Source of the DNA: Streptomyces ferrugineus
GTDB lineage: Bacteria > Actinomycetota > Actinomycetes > Streptomycetales > Streptomycetaceae
DNA: 64,000 nucleotides
Assembly (NCBI RefSeq): GCF_015160855.1
Contig: NZ_CP063373.1
Coordinates: forward strand, 124,001 to 188,000
Reading direction: 5' to 3'
Shown here in pieces: positions 16,381 to 25,791 of the stretch; within the stretch, counting starts at the first letter, position 1, and each line of letters starts with the position of its first letter. Both the position numbers and the translations under genes were made by a program. Below the pieces are notes generated by a model. That model saw only the letters and a list, made by a program, of their open reading frames with translations. It ran no database searches and had not been told where the DNA came from.

Positions 16381-18144
16381 CTACTTCGGCTGCGGCTTGC
16401 GCACCGACAGGTGCAGCTCCTTCAGCCGCGCCTCCTCCAGCTCCGTCGGCGCGCCCATCATCAGGTCCTGGGCGTTGCCGTTGAGCGGGAAGGCGATGGT
16501 CTCGCGGATGTTGGGCTCGTCGGCCAGCAGCATCACGATGCGGTCGACGCCGGGGGCGATACCGCCGTGCGGCGGGGCGCCGAAGCGGAACGCGCGCAGC
16601 ATGCCGGCGAACTTCTCCTCGACGGTCTCGCGGTCGTAGCCCGCGATCTCGAAGGCCTTCAGCATGATCTCCGGCTCGTGGTTCCGGATCGCGCCGGAGG
16701 ACAGCTCGACGCCGTTGCAGACGATGTCGTACTGCCAGCCCAGGATGTCCAGCGGGTCCTGGGTCTGCAGGGCCTCCAGGCCGCCCTGCGGCATGGAGAA
16801 GGGGTTGTGCGAGAAGTCGATCGCGCCGGTGTCCTCGTCCTTCTCGTACATCGGGAAGTCGACGATCCAGCAGAACCGGAAGACGCCCTCCTCGAAGTGC
16901 CCGGCCCGCTTGGCGGCCTCGACCCGCACCGCGCCCATGATCTTCGAGACCTCGTCGAACTCGCCCGCGCCGAAGAACACGGCGTGACCGGCCTCCAGGC
17001 CGAGGCGCTCGGTGAGGACCTTGACGTTCTCCTCGGTGAGGAACTTGGCGATCGGGCCGGTCAGGGACCCGTCCTCGGTCACCCGCACCCAGGCCAGGCC
17101 CTTGGCGCCCTGCGAGACCGCGAAGTCGCCGAGCTGGTCGAAGAACTTACGGGGCTGGTCCTGCACGGCCGGCACGGGCAGCGCGCGCACGTGCTTGCCG
17201 GCGAACGCCTTGAACTCCGAGCCCTCGAAGACGTCGGTGATGTCGACGAGCTCCAGCTGGGCGCGCAGGTCGGGCTTGTCGGAGCCGTACTTCAGCATCG
17301 CCTCGCGGAACGGGATCCGCGGGAACGGCGAGGTGACGTGGCGGCCGCCCCCGAACTCCTCGAACAGCTCGGTCATCAGCTTCTCGACCGGCTGGAAGAC
17401 GTCCTCCTGCTCGACGAAGCTCATCTCGATGTCGAGCTGGTAGAACTCGCCCGGCGAGCGGTCGGCGCGCGCGTCCTCGTCACGGAAGCAGGGCGCGATC
17501 TGGAAGTAGCGGTCGAAGCCGGAGATCATCAGCAGCTGCTTGAACTGCTGCGGGGCCTGCGGCAGGGCGTAGAACTTGCCCGGGTGCAGACGGGAGGGGA
17601 CGACGAAGTCCCGGGCGCCCTCGGGGGAGGTCGCGGACAGGATCGGCGTCGCCATCTCGTTGAAGCCCAGCGCCGTCATCTTGTGCCGGATCGCCGAGAT
17701 CACCGACGTACGCAGCAGGATGTTGCGGTGCATGCGCTCGCGGCGCAGGTCCAGGAAGCGGTACTCCAGGCGCCGCTCCTCGTTGACCCCGTCCTCGGTG
17801 TTGATCGTGAACGGCAGCGGGGCGGCAGCGCCGAGCAGCTCGACCTCGCCGACCTCGACCTCGACCTCGCCGGTGGGCAGGTCGGGGTTGATGTTCTCGG
17901 CGCCGCGGGAGACGACCTTGCCGTCGACGCGGACCGTGGACTCCTTGGAGAGCTTGTCCAGGGCCTCGTACGCGGGCGTGCCGGGACGGGCCACGAGCTG
18001 CGTGATGCCGTAGTGGTCGCGCAGATCGATGAAGAGGATGCCGCCCAGGTCGCGCCGATTGTGCAGCCAGCCACTCAGCCGGACGTCGGTGCCGACGTCA
18101 GAGGAGCGGAGCTCGCCGCAGGTGTGGGACCTGTACCGATGCAT
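16381..18144 (-). CDS. aspS: Aspartyl-tRNA synthetase
   Basis: Class IIb synthetase of 587 residues, the bacterial long form. The N-terminal OB-fold anticodon-binding domain covers about residues 1-110 ([22 protein letters not shown]). Class II motif 2 lies in [20 protein letters not shown] and motif 3 in [14 protein letters not shown]. The inserted bacterial GAD domain lies between them (about 290-420). Many actinobacteria use a non-discriminating enzyme together with GatCAB; sequence reading alone does not settle this here. A strong terminator follows. The upstream leader contains a parS site. Confidence 0.97.
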   Translation of the reverse strand: MHRYRSHTCGELRSSDVGTDVRLSGWLHNRRDLGGILFIDLRDHYGITQLVARPGTPAYEALDKLSKESTVRVDGKVVSRGAENINPDLPTGEVEVEVGEVELLGAAAPLPFTINTEDGVNEERRLEYRFLDLRRERMHRNILLRTSVISAIRHKMTALGFNEMATPILSATSPEGARDFVVPSRLHPGKFYALPQAPQQFKQLLMISGFDRYFQIAPCFRDEDARADRSPGEFYQLDIEMSFVEQEDVFQPVEKLMTELFEEFGGGRHVTSPFPRIPFREAMLKYGSDKPDLRAQLELVDITDVFEGSEFKAFAGKHVRALPVPAVQDQPRKFFDQLGDFAVSQGAKGLAWVRVTEDGSLTGPIAKFLTEENVKVLTERLGLEAGHAVFFGAGEFDEVSKIMGAVRVEAAKRAGHFEEGVFRFCWIVDFPMYEKDEDTGAIDFSHNPFSMPQGGLEALQTQDPLDILGWQYDIVCNGVELSSGAIRNHEPEIMLKAFEIAGYDRETVEEKFAGMLRAFRFGAPPHGGIAPGVDRIVMLLADEPNIRETIAFPLNGNAQDLMMGAPTELEEARLKELHLSVRKPQPK

Positions 18145-18181
18145 CGTCGTTCATCCAGTCTTCGCGGATCGGGGTCTGTGT

Positions 18182-18219
18182 CTCACGGCCGGTGTTTCAG
18201 CCTCACGGCCGGTGTTTCA
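18182..18219 (+). repeat. Tandem 18-bp repeat (20-bp period) abutting parS
   Basis: CTCACGGCCGGTGTTTCA occurs at 18182-18199 and again at 18202-18219. The second copy runs directly into the left half of the parS palindrome; the first carries only the GTTTCA half. Confidence 0.9.
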
Positions 18220-18227
18220 CGTGAAAC
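18214..18227. other. parS: parS centromere site (ParB binding)
   Basis: Perfect 14-bp palindrome GTTTCACGTGAAAC, the consensus ParB-binding sequence of Streptomyces. It lies in the 192-bp gap between divergent aspS and the PP2C-type regulator. Such sites cluster around oriC and organise chromosome segregation during sporulation. Confidence 0.9.
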
Positions 18228-18336
18228 TCCCCCAAGCCTACCGGGCACCCCAAGATCGCCTCCCCACCATTACTGACCAGGTGCCCCGTACAGCTTCGGT
18301 GGCAGGGTCCGATCACCTCTTCCTAAAGTGGAGCCC

Positions 18337-20496
18337 ATGCGCACTGGTGAGCCCCTGCCCGCCGTGGGGGAGGTTCTCGCCGCCCTCGCGACCGGACTGT
18401 GGCACTGGAACACCGCCACGGGACTGGTCACGGTCGACGCGGAGGCGGCACGGCTGCTCGGGCTGCCCGCCGAAGAGGCCACACTCAGCCAGGCCCAGGT
18501 GCGCTCCCGGCTGCATCCGGTGGACTGGAACGAGATCAGCGGGGTCATCCAGCTGGCCGTCGCCGAGGGCACGCTCGGCGAGGTGCGGGTGCGGATCATG
18601 GACGAGCGGGGCCGGGTCGTCCGGGTCGGCCGCAGCCGCTTCCACGCCTCCTTCGACCGCAACAAGCGGGCCTACGAGGTCACCGGCTCCCTCCAGGAGG
18701 TCACCGAGCCGGTGCCGGGCACCTCCGCGGGGCGTACCGCGGTCACCGGCGACTGGCGGCGCTCACGGGAGGCGTTCCTGCTGGACGCGGGCCGGGCGCT
18801 GGCCGAGGCGCGGTCCACGGCCGAGGTGCTGCGGGTCGCGGCCGGACTGTCGATGCCGGGCTTCTCCCCGGACGGGCTCGCGGTGTTCGGGGTGACGGGC
18901 GATCGCCTGACGATCATCGGCCACCACGGCCATCAGCCCGGCGACGAGGACCCCTTCACACATATGGCCCTGGACACGGACTATCCGGCCGCCGAGGTGG
19001 TCCGCACCGGCCGTGCCGTCTATCTCTCCTCACCCGACAAGTACAAGGACCGCTACCCGCTCACCTGGCCGCTCGCCGCGCACTTCAACCGGCAGTCCTG
19101 GGCGTTCCTGCCGCTGACCGTGGCCGGCCGCACGATGGGCGCCTGGATGGCGGCGTTCACCTATCCGGTCGCCTTCACGCCCGACGAGCGGTCCGTGCTG
19201 ACGACGGTGGCCCGCATGCTGGCCCAGGCCCTCTCGCGCGCCGAGGCCGCCGAGTCCGCGCGGGAGCTGACGGACGGCCTCCAGCGCTCGATGCTGCCCC
19301 AGCTCGGCCCCGAGATACCGGGCATGGGCGTCGCCGCGCGCTATGTCCCGACCGGCGGCGGGCTCCAGGTCGGCGGCGACTGGTACGACATGATCCCGCT
19401 GCCCAACGGCCGCTTCGCCCTGGTCATCGGCGACGTCCAGGGCCATGACGTGCGGGCGGCGGGCCTGATGGGCCAGCTGCGGATCGCGCTGCGCGCCTAC
19501 GCCTCCGAGGGCCACCGCCCCGACGCCGTGCTCTCGCGCGCCTCTCGCTTCCTGCACGGGATGACGTTCGGCGCCCTCGACGAGGACCCCTCCGACCTGC
19601 GCTTCGCGACCTGTCTGTATGTCGAGGTCGACCCCACGACCGGGCTGCTGGACATCGCCCGGGCCGGCCATCCGGACCCGGCGATCCGGATGACCGACGG
19701 CACCGTGCTGGCCCGTCCGACGGCCGGCGGGCTGCCGCTGGGCATCGACCCGGACGCCGACTATCCGACGACCAGGATCACTCTGGAACCCGGCGAGACC
19801 ATGCTGATCTGCACGGACGGCCTGATCGAGACCGGCGGCCACGACCTGGAGACCGGCTGGAAGCGCATCCGCTCGATCCTCGAGGAGCACGACGGCAATC
19901 TGGAGGCACTCGCCGACGCCCTGGTCCAGGCCGTGCACGGCCCGTCCTCCCACCACACCACCGGCCCGCTCGCCGACCGGCGCGAGGACGACATAGCGGT
20001 GCTGCTGCTGACCCGGCAGGACGACGGCTGCGGCTGCGGCGAGACGGTGGCCGTGCGGCCACGGATCCGGCGGACCGTGATGTCGGTCGCGCAGGCCGAG
20101 CCGGAGCGGGTCGCGGTGGCCCGGCAGCAGCTTCGGGAGCTGCTGCACGACTGGGCCTACGAGGACCAGGTCGACTCGGCGGTGCTGCTGCTGTCCGAGA
20201 CGCTGACGAACGTCCTCGTCCACACCGACGCCGACGCCCTGCTCCTGGCCGAGGTGCGCGGCGAGCCGGGCGATCGCCGGATGCGGGTCGAGGTCACCGA
20301 CAACAGCGACGACCTGCCGCACAAGCGCAGCCCCGGGGAGCTGGCGTCGTCCGGACGGGGCCTGATGCTGATCGAGCTGCTGGCCCAGGCATGGGGCGTG
20401 GACCCTCGCGGCGAGGGCAAGAGCATCTGGTTCGAGTTCTACGAGTCCGAGGGCGCCGCCGGTTCGGCCGGCGCGGCGGGCGTGGCGCTGCCGTAG
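18337..20496 (+). CDS. PAS-GAF-SpoIIE phosphatase with C-terminal ATPase (RsbU/RsbW-type regulator)
   Basis: A 719-residue multidomain regulator. In order: PAS-like sensor (about 10-115), GAF domain (about 140-300), SpoIIE-type PP2C phosphatase (about 325-540; metal loops GGDWYDMI and FALVIGDVQGHD, plus DGLIE), and a histidine-kinase-like ATPase (about 580-715) of the anti-sigma-factor type. The expected substrate is a phosphorylated anti-sigma-factor antagonist, and the ATPase could bind a sigma factor or phosphorylate the antagonist; no sigma or antagonist gene is adjacent. The start at 18337 follows GTGGAG. Its 3' end overlaps the convergent AI-2E gene by 58 bp. Confidence 0.88.
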   Translation: MRTGEPLPAVGEVLAALATGLWHWNTATGLVTVDAEAARLLGLPAEEATLSQAQVRSRLHPVDWNEISGVIQLAVAEGTLGEVRVRIMDERGRVVRVGRSRFHASFDRNKRAYEVTGSLQEVTEPVPGTSAGRTAVTGDWRRSREAFLLDAGRALAEARSTAEVLRVAAGLSMPGFSPDGLAVFGVTGDRLTIIGHHGHQPGDEDPFTHMALDTDYPAAEVVRTGRAVYLSSPDKYKDRYPLTWPLAAHFNRQSWAFLPLTVAGRTMGAWMAAFTYPVAFTPDERSVLTTVARMLAQALSRAEAAESARELTDGLQRSMLPQLGPEIPGMGVAARYVPTGGGLQVGGDWYDMIPLPNGRFALVIGDVQGHDVRAAGLMGQLRIALRAYASEGHRPDAVLSRASRFLHGMTFGALDEDPSDLRFATCLYVEVDPTTGLLDIARAGHPDPAIRMTDGTVLARPTAGGLPLGIDPDADYPTTRITLEPGETMLICTDGLIETGGHDLETGWKRIRSILEEHDGNLEALADALVQAVHGPSSHHTTGPLADRREDDIAVLLLTRQDDGCGCGETVAVRPRIRRTVMSVAQAEPERVAVARQQLRELLHDWAYEDQVDSAVLLLSETLTNVLVHTDADALLLAEVRGEPGDRRMRVEVTDNSDDLPHKRSPGELASSGRGLMLIELLAQAWGVDPRGEGKSIWFEFYESEGAAGSAGAAGVALP

Positions 20497-21524
20497 CGCT
20501 CCCGCAGTTCGCGTACGACGCCGAAGGCGGCGGCGGTGATCGGTACCGCGAGCAGCATGCCGAGGATCCCGGCCACGGAGGCCCCCGCGGTGATCGCCAC
20601 CATGACGACGGCGGGATGCATCTGCACGGTCCGGCTCTGGACCACGGGCTGCAGCACATGCCCCTCCAGCACCTGCACGGCGAGCACCACCCCCAGCGCC
20701 CACAGCGCGATGACGAACCCCCGGTCGGCGAGCGCGACCAGCACGGCGACGGCCCCCGAGACGAAGGCGCCGAGATAGGGGATGTAGGCCCCGACGAAGA
20801 CGAGCGCACCGAGCCCGGCCGCGCCCGGGACGTCGAGGACGAGCAGGCCGACGGTGATGCAGAGGGCGTCGATGAGGGCGATGACGGTGGTCCCCCGCAT
20901 GAACCCCTCCACGGCCTGGAACGCCCGCCGGGCCATGGCCTCCACGACGTCCCCGCTGCTGCCCGGGACGACGGACCGCAGGACGCCGGCGGCCTGGTCG
21001 GAGTCCCGCAGGAAGAAGAAGACCAGCAGCAGCGCGAGCACCGCGATGGCGATCGTCTCGCCGACGACGCTGACCCCGCTGATGACCCCGGAGGCGGCCG
21101 TGCCGCCGAACTTGGTGAGCAGTTCCCTGGCGTTGGAGGCGAGGTCGTCCAGCGAGGTCCCGGCCGCCCCGAAGTGCTTGGTGAGGTCCTGGCCCGCCTG
21201 TCTGAGGGAGGCGACGATCTCGTCGCCGCTGTCCACGATCGCGGCGACGACGATGTACACGGCCCCGCCGACGACGGCCACCACGGCGACGCAGGTGAGT
21301 CCGGCGGCCACCGACCGGTTGACCTTGGCCTTCACCAGCCGCCGGTGCAGCGGCCCGAGCAGCGCCGTCCCCAGCAGCGCGAGCAGCACGGGCACGACGG
21401 CGGTACGGAACTCCACGGCCAGCCGGATGCCGACGTAGACGACCCCGGCGACGAGCAGCACGACGACGCACCAGGCGGCGAGCCGCCGGACGGGGCCGGG
21501 GAGCAGCGGGGTGGGGGCCTGCAC
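20439..21524 (-). CDS. AI-2E family (TqsA/YhhQ-like) transporter
   Basis: A 361-residue membrane protein with about eight helices: a pair near residues 13-60, another at about 70-95, and five in the C-terminal half. The long soluble loop between (about 95-150) and the motif GAYIPYLGAFVSGAVAVLVAL near the C-terminal helices are typical of the AI-2E exporter superfamily. Family substrates range from autoinducer-2 to sodium/proton exchange, so the function cannot be fixed. It starts with GTG 21524; the ribosome binding site is weak. The terminal 58 bp are shared antisense with the regulator gene. Confidence 0.82.
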   Translation of the reverse strand: MQAPTPLLPGPVRRLAAWCVVVLLVAGVVYVGIRLAVEFRTAVVPVLLALLGTALLGPLHRRLVKAKVNRSVAAGLTCVAVVAVVGGAVYIVVAAIVDSGDEIVASLRQAGQDLTKHFGAAGTSLDDLASNARELLTKFGGTAASGVISGVSVVGETIAIAVLALLLVFFFLRDSDQAAGVLRSVVPGSSGDVVEAMARRAFQAVEGFMRGTTVIALIDALCITVGLLVLDVPGAAGLGALVFVGAYIPYLGAFVSGAVAVLVALADRGFVIALWALGVVLAVQVLEGHVLQPVVQSRTVQMHPAVVMVAITAGASVAGILGMLLAVPITAAAFGVVRELRERYGSATPAAPAEPAAPSDS

Positions 21525-21601
21525 GGTTCCAGCGGATCACGCGCGGGGCAGGGCTGTCGTGTGCGGGCGGACCGGGTGGGTGACGGGTGCATCCAGGCGA
21601 A

Positions 21602-21640
21602 AGGCCCGGGACCGCACCACAGGGGTGCGGTCCCGGGCCT
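21602..21640 (-). terminator. Pirin-gene terminator
   Basis: Perfect 17-bp stem (AGGCCCGGGACCGCACC with its complement) and five-base loop ACAGG. It ends 19 bp past the pirin stop and separates it from the AI-2E gene on the same strand. Confidence 0.9.
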
Positions 21641-21658
21641 CGTCGCGGGGTACGGCGG

Positions 21659-22639
21659 TCAGGCCCCGGCCGGCCCGCCCGCGCTCATGCCGTGCACGGC
21701 CGGGACGGTCCCGAGGCGGCCCTTCTGGAAGTCCTCGAAGGCCTGCATGAGTTCGTCCTTGGTGTTCATGACGAACGGGCCGTAGTGGGCCATCGGCTCA
21801 CGGATCGGCTGCCCGCCGAGGAGGACGATCTCCAGGTCCGGCGTGTGGGAGTCCTGCTTCTCGTCGGCACGGACGGTCAGGGAACCGCCCTCGCCGAAGA
21901 CCGCGGTCTGGCCGAGGTGGATCGGGCGGCGCTCGGCACCGACCGAGCCCTTGCCCGCCAGCACGTACGCCAGTCCGTTGAAGTCCTCCCGCCACGGCAG
22001 CGTGACCTCCGCACCCGGCGCCACCGTCGCGTGGATCATCGTGATCGGGGTGTGCGTGATGCCGGGACCGGCGTGCCCGTCCAGCTCACCGGCGATGACG
22101 CGCAGCAGCGCGCCGCCGTCGGGGGTGGTCAGGAGCTGGACGCTGCCACCGCGGATGTCCTGGTAGCGCGGCGCCATCATCTTGTCCTTGGCCGGGAGGT
22201 TCACCCACAGCTGCAGGCCGTGGAAGAGACCGCCGGACATGACCAGAGACTCCGGCGGCGCCTCGATGTGCAGCAGGCCCGAGCCGGCCGTCATCCACTG
22301 GGTGTCGCCGTTGGTGATGGTGCCGCCACCGCCCTGGCTGTCCTGGTGGTCGAAGATCCCGTCGATGATGTAGGTCACGGTCTCGAAGCCGCGGTGCGGG
22401 TGCCAGGGGGTGCCCTTGGGCTCGCCCGGCGCGTACTCCACCTCGCCCATCTGGTCCATCATGATGAACGGGTCCAGGTGGCGGTAGTTGATCCCGGCGA
22501 ACGCACGGCGCACCGGGAAGCCCTCGCCCTCGAATCCGCTCGGCGCGGTCGTGACGGCGAGCACGGGACGGGCCACCGCCTCCGCGGGCGCTGCGACACG
22601 GGGCAGCGTCAGTGGGTTCTCGACGGTCACTGCAGGCAT
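21659..22639 (-). CDS. Pirin-family cupin protein
   Basis: A 326-residue bicupin. The N-terminal metal site is visible as HPHRGFETVTYIIDG with a later GLLHIEAP, giving three histidines and a glutamate as in pirins. The C-terminal half is the second, metal-free pirin cupin (FNGLAYVLAGKGSV). Known activities are quercetinase-like dioxygenation and modulation of central metabolic enzymes; in Streptomyces a pirin-like protein is linked to redox balance and beta-oxidation. AGGAGG precedes the start. An imperfect palindrome 28 bp upstream of the start is a candidate operator. Confidence 0.9.
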   Translation of the reverse strand: MPAVTVENPLTLPRVAAPAEAVARPVLAVTTAPSGFEGEGFPVRRAFAGINYRHLDPFIMMDQMGEVEYAPGEPKGTPWHPHRGFETVTYIIDGIFDHQDSQGGGGTITNGDTQWMTAGSGLLHIEAPPESLVMSGGLFHGLQLWVNLPAKDKMMAPRYQDIRGGSVQLLTTPDGGALLRVIAGELDGHAGPGITHTPITMIHATVAPGAEVTLPWREDFNGLAYVLAGKGSVGAERRPIHLGQTAVFGEGGSLTVRADEKQDSHTPDLEIVLLGGQPIREPMAHYGPFVMNTKDELMQAFEDFQKGRLGTVPAVHGMSAGGPAGA

Positions 22640-22666
22640 GTCGGTACCTCCTTGTGCGTCCAGTTT

Positions 22667-22682
22667 AGTTGAGCATTGAACT
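22667..22682. promoter_or_regulatory. Imperfect palindrome upstream of pirin gene
   Basis: AGTTGAGCATTGAACT has AGTT/AACT arms and an inner A/T pair. It lies 28 bp upstream of the pirin start codon, within a locally AT-rich stretch, as expected for a repressor site over a promoter. The regulator is unknown. Confidence 0.4.
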
Positions 22683-22703
22683 TCTTGCCACCCCCAACGG
22701 GAA

Positions 22704-22731
22704 AAGCCCGGAGGGCATTCCCACCGGGCTT
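22704..22731 (-). terminator. Terminator of the DHA2 exporter gene
   Basis: Twelve-bp stem with one mismatch (AAGCCCGGAGGG against CCCACCGGGCTT) and CATT loop, 28 bp beyond the exporter stop on the minus strand. Confidence 0.78.
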
Positions 22732-22758
22732 ACTCGCATCCCCGCGTCGGTTCACAGG

Positions 22759-24258
22759 TCAGGCGGCGAGCTCCGGTTCCCGCTCGGCCGGTTCGGCCGC
22801 GGCCTTCGGCCCCCGCCGGTCGTCCCGCATGACCAGCGAAGCCAGCAGCGCCGCCGCCGCGACACCGATCGCGCTGACCGTGAAGGTGGTGGACATCGAG
22901 GCGGTGAAGGCCTCGCGGGCGGTGGCGATCAGACCGGCGTCGCGGCCGGCGACCGCACCGGCGATGGAGTGCCTGGCCGCCTCCGGCGTCCCCGCGGGCA
23001 TCCGGTCCGCGTAGCCGCTCGACAGCAGCGAGCCGAGGATCGCGATGCCGAGCGCGGTGCCGGCCTGCTGGATGGTGTCGTTCAGGGCCGAGCCGACGCC
23101 CGCCTTGTCCTCGGGGATGGTGCCCATCAGCGCGCCGACCGCGGCCGGCATCGCCAGCCCCGCGCCGAGCCCGAGCAGTCCGAGCGCCACCGCCGGGACG
23201 GCGAAGCCGGAGTCCGCGCCGACCGTGGTCAGCAGGGCGAAGCAGCCCACCATCACCAGCATTCCCGCGAGGATCACCCACCGGTTGCCGTACCGGGCGG
23301 CGAGCTGGACGCCCAGGCCGTTGCCGAGCAGGGCCGTGACCGCCAGCGGCAGGAAGGCGAGGCCCGCCTCGAGCGGCGAGTAGCCGAGCACGAACTGCAG
23401 ATACTGGGTGAGGACCAGCAGCAGACCGCCGTTGCCGATCTGGACGAGCGCCAGGGAGAGCGAACCGCCGCTGAAGTTGCGGTGCTTGAACAGGACCAGG
23501 GGCACCATCGGGGACCTGGTGACGTTCTCCCAGATCACGAAGCCGGCCAGGGACACCAGGGCCACGGGCAGGGCGACGGTCCACACCCCGTGCTGCGGGA
23601 GCTCGATGATCCACCAGACCAGGGCCGTCATACCGGCCGCCGACAGCACCGCACCCAGCGGGTCGGCCTTCTGCCAGGGCGCCCTGGACTCCGGCATCAG
23701 CGTCAGACCGGCGACGATCGCGAGCGCCACGATCGGCACGTTGATGAAGAAGATCGACTGCCAGGAGAAGTGGTCGATCAGGACCCCGCCGAGCACCGGG
23801 CTGCCGACCAGGCCGAGCATCGACACCGAGCTCCAGGCCGCCATCGCCCTGCCGCGCTCCTCCTCGTCGAAGACGGTGATGAGGATCGACAGGGTGGACG
23901 GCATGATCAGGGCCCCGCCGACACCCATCGCGACACGTACGGCGATCACCTCGCCGGGGTTCGTGCACCAGGTCGCGGCCAGCGAGGCCGCCCCGAAGAG
24001 CACGAGCCCGATCAGCATCACCTTCCGGCGCCCGAACCGGTCGCCCAGGCTGCCGGAGGTGAGCAGAAGGCCGGCGAAGACCAGGATGTAGGAGTCGAGG
24101 ATCCACTGGGTCTGCTGGGCGCTCGCCCCGATGTCCTCGGTCATCACGGGCACCGCGACGGTCAGCGCCATGCTGTCGACGACCAGCACCAGCGTGCTCA
24201 GGCAGAGCACGATCAGGATCCACCAGCGGCGTGGATCACGCGTTCCCTTGACGTCCAT
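22759..24258 (-). CDS. DHA2-family (EmrB/QacA) multidrug exporter
   Basis: A 499-residue MFS protein with about fourteen membrane helices. Typical motifs are DSMALTVAVPVM in helix 1 (DHA2 signature), GSLGDRFGRRKVML (MFS motif A) and the helix 5 motif C-like GLVGSPVLGGVL. It should expel cationic or hydrophobic drugs with proton exchange. ATG 24258 is preceded by GGGAGGGGAAC. It is divergent from a TetR gene and shares a short intergenic region with two inverted repeats, so it is almost certainly that repressor's target. Confidence 0.9.
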   Translation of the reverse strand: MDVKGTRDPRRWWILIVLCLSTLVLVVDSMALTVAVPVMTEDIGASAQQTQWILDSYILVFAGLLLTSGSLGDRFGRRKVMLIGLVLFGAASLAATWCTNPGEVIAVRVAMGVGGALIMPSTLSILITVFDEEERGRAMAAWSSVSMLGLVGSPVLGGVLIDHFSWQSIFFINVPIVALAIVAGLTLMPESRAPWQKADPLGAVLSAAGMTALVWWIIELPQHGVWTVALPVALVSLAGFVIWENVTRSPMVPLVLFKHRNFSGGSLSLALVQIGNGGLLLVLTQYLQFVLGYSPLEAGLAFLPLAVTALLGNGLGVQLAARYGNRWVILAGMLVMVGCFALLTTVGADSGFAVPAVALGLLGLGAGLAMPAAVGALMGTIPEDKAGVGSALNDTIQQAGTALGIAILGSLLSSGYADRMPAGTPEAARHSIAGAVAGRDAGLIATAREAFTASMSTTFTVSAIGVAAAALLASLVMRDDRRGPKAAAEPAEREPELAA

Positions 24259-24298
24259 GACGTTCCCCTCCCGGTTTTCTGAACACCGTTCCTTCGAT

Positions 24299-24363
24299 GC
24301 GAACACTGTACGCACAGCGGAACAGTGTTCGCAAGCGATGATTCCTGTACGCTACTTGCGAAC
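24299..24363. promoter_or_regulatory. Probable TetR operators between exporter and repressor
   Basis: Two inverted repeats: GCGAACACTGT (24299-24309) with ACAGTGTTCGC (24322-24332), and GTTCGCAAG (24328-24336) with CTTGCGAAC (24355-24363). They share the middle arm, so they could form overlapping sites. The region is less GC-rich than its surroundings and contains the promoters of both genes. Confidence 0.65.
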
Positions 24364-24407
24364 GATGTACGCAGCGAGCCGGACCTAGTCGGACCCGAAG
24401 GAGCACG

Positions 24408-25145
24408 ATGGCCGCCAAGACCACGAAGCCGAGCCCCATCCCCTCCGTCTGGGCACGTCCTCAGCCCGAGCCCGACCAGCCCACGCTCAGCCGGGCCACG
24501 ATCGTGCGCGAGGCGATCGCCATGCTGGACGCGGAGGGCGTGGAGGCGCTGAGCATGCGCAAGCTCGCCACCCGGCTGAACGCCGGCGCCGCCTCCCTGT
24601 ACCGGCACGTCGCCACCAAGGACGAGCTGATGGAGCTGGCCGTCGACGAGGTCGCCGCCGAGATCCACGTACCGCCGGCCGACGGCCCCGACTGGCGCGC
24701 GGCCGTGACCGAGTCCGCGCACTCCTTCCGCACGACGGCGCTACGGCACCCCTGGCTGTCCTCGCAGCTCGGCCAGGCCGGGCTCGCCTACCTGGGCCCC
24801 AACCTCATGTCCTGCTCCGAGCGGCTGGCCGCCCTGTTCACGGCGGCCGGATTCCCGGACCCGGGCGGCGCGATCGACGCCGTCCTGTCGTACGTGATCG
24901 GAATGAGCACCACCGAGGCCGCCTGGCTGATCACGGTCGCCCGCTCCGGCGAGACGGAAGCCGACTTCATCGGGCGCCTGTTGCCCGCCGCCCAGCAGGC
25001 CGCCGCGGGCCATGAGCACCTCGCGCCGGGCTACGCCCGCACGGAGGAGGCGGCCATCACGGACCCGGCCGCCCTGCGGGAGGCCAAGTTCGCCGCGGCC
25101 CTCGACATCGTCCTCGACGGCCTGGCGCTACGGCTCACCCACTGA
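24408..25145 (+). CDS. TetR-family repressor (TetR_C class)
   Basis: A 245-residue regulator. The HTH covers residues about 28-75 (TIVREAIAMLDAEGVEALSM, then RKLATRLNAGAASLYRHVAT as the recognition part). The C-terminal ligand domain, about 90-240, resembles the TetR_C all-helical class that often controls drug efflux. AAGGAG lies six bases before ATG 24408. It is divergent from the DHA2 exporter and is expected to repress it and itself. Confidence 0.9.
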   Translation: MAAKTTKPSPIPSVWARPQPEPDQPTLSRATIVREAIAMLDAEGVEALSMRKLATRLNAGAASLYRHVATKDELMELAVDEVAAEIHVPPADGPDWRAAVTESAHSFRTTALRHPWLSSQLGQAGLAYLGPNLMSCSERLAALFTAAGFPDPGGAIDAVLSYVIGMSTTEAAWLITVARSGETEADFIGRLLPAAQQAAAGHEHLAPGYARTEEAAITDPAALREAKFAAALDIVLDGLALRLTH

Positions 25146-25147
25146 GG

Positions 25148-25624
25148 TCAGCCGTACATCCGGCGCATCGCGAACTCGACCATCTGCTCCACGGCCTTCG
25201 CGTCGAACACCATGCGGTGCTCGCCCTCCATGTCGAGGACGAAGCCGTAGCCGGTCGGGAGCAGGTCGATCACCTCGGCGCCGGTGATGACGAAGTACTT
25301 GGACTCCTTGCCCGCGTACCGGCGCAGCTCCTTGAGCGAGGTGAACATCGGGATCACCGGCTGCTGGGTGTTGTGCAGGGCGAGGAAGCCGGGGTTGTCG
25401 CCGCGCGGGCAGTAGACCTTCGACGTCGCGAAGACCTGCTGGAAGTCCTCGGCGGACAGCTGCCCGGTGGTGAAGGCCCGCACCGCGTCCGCGAGCGAGG
25501 GCGGGGACGGCTCGGGGTAGGCCGGCGCCTGCTGGCCGTATCCGCCCACGCCGCCGGGCTGCTGCGGCGGGGCGTACTGCTGCTGTGCAGCGCCTCCATC
25601 CATGGGCTGGCCGTATCCATACAT
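25148..25624 (-). CDS. SseB-family protein with Gln/Pro-rich N terminus
   Basis: A 158-residue protein. Residues 1-45 are rich in Gly, Gln, Pro and Tyr (MYGYGQP, QQQYAPPQQPGG). Residues about 48-155 fit the SseB N-terminal domain fold: FLALHNTQQPVIPMFTS is the recognisable core, followed by EVIDLLPTGYGFVLD. Streptomyces carry several such proteins, some near ESX/type VII genes; none is here. Start 25624 is the first Met of a plausible N terminus, though the ribosome binding site is weak. It is convergent to the TetR gene with a 2-bp gap. Confidence 0.75.
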   Translation of the reverse strand: MYGYGQPMDGGAAQQQYAPPQQPGGVGGYGQQAPAYPEPSPPSLADAVRAFTTGQLSAEDFQQVFATSKVYCPRGDNPGFLALHNTQQPVIPMFTSLKELRRYAGKESKYFVITGAEVIDLLPTGYGFVLDMEGEHRMVFDAKAVEQMVEFAMRRMYG

Positions 25625-25791
25625 GGGCGCAAGCGTACCGAGACCGGCCGGGACGGCGGACCGGTACCGGAAGCCCTGACAAATCGACAGCGACTCGACA
25701 GCCACCACCCTGGTTTCGCACAGCCGGCGCTCATAGCGTCGATCGCATCGCGGGAGCGCCTGAAGCGGCCCCCACCAGCAAGGGGACAACC

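Noticed and set aside
16411..18276. Plus-strand frame of about 620 codons opposite aspS
   Set aside because: AspRS on the other strand is certain and the frame has no recognisable domain.
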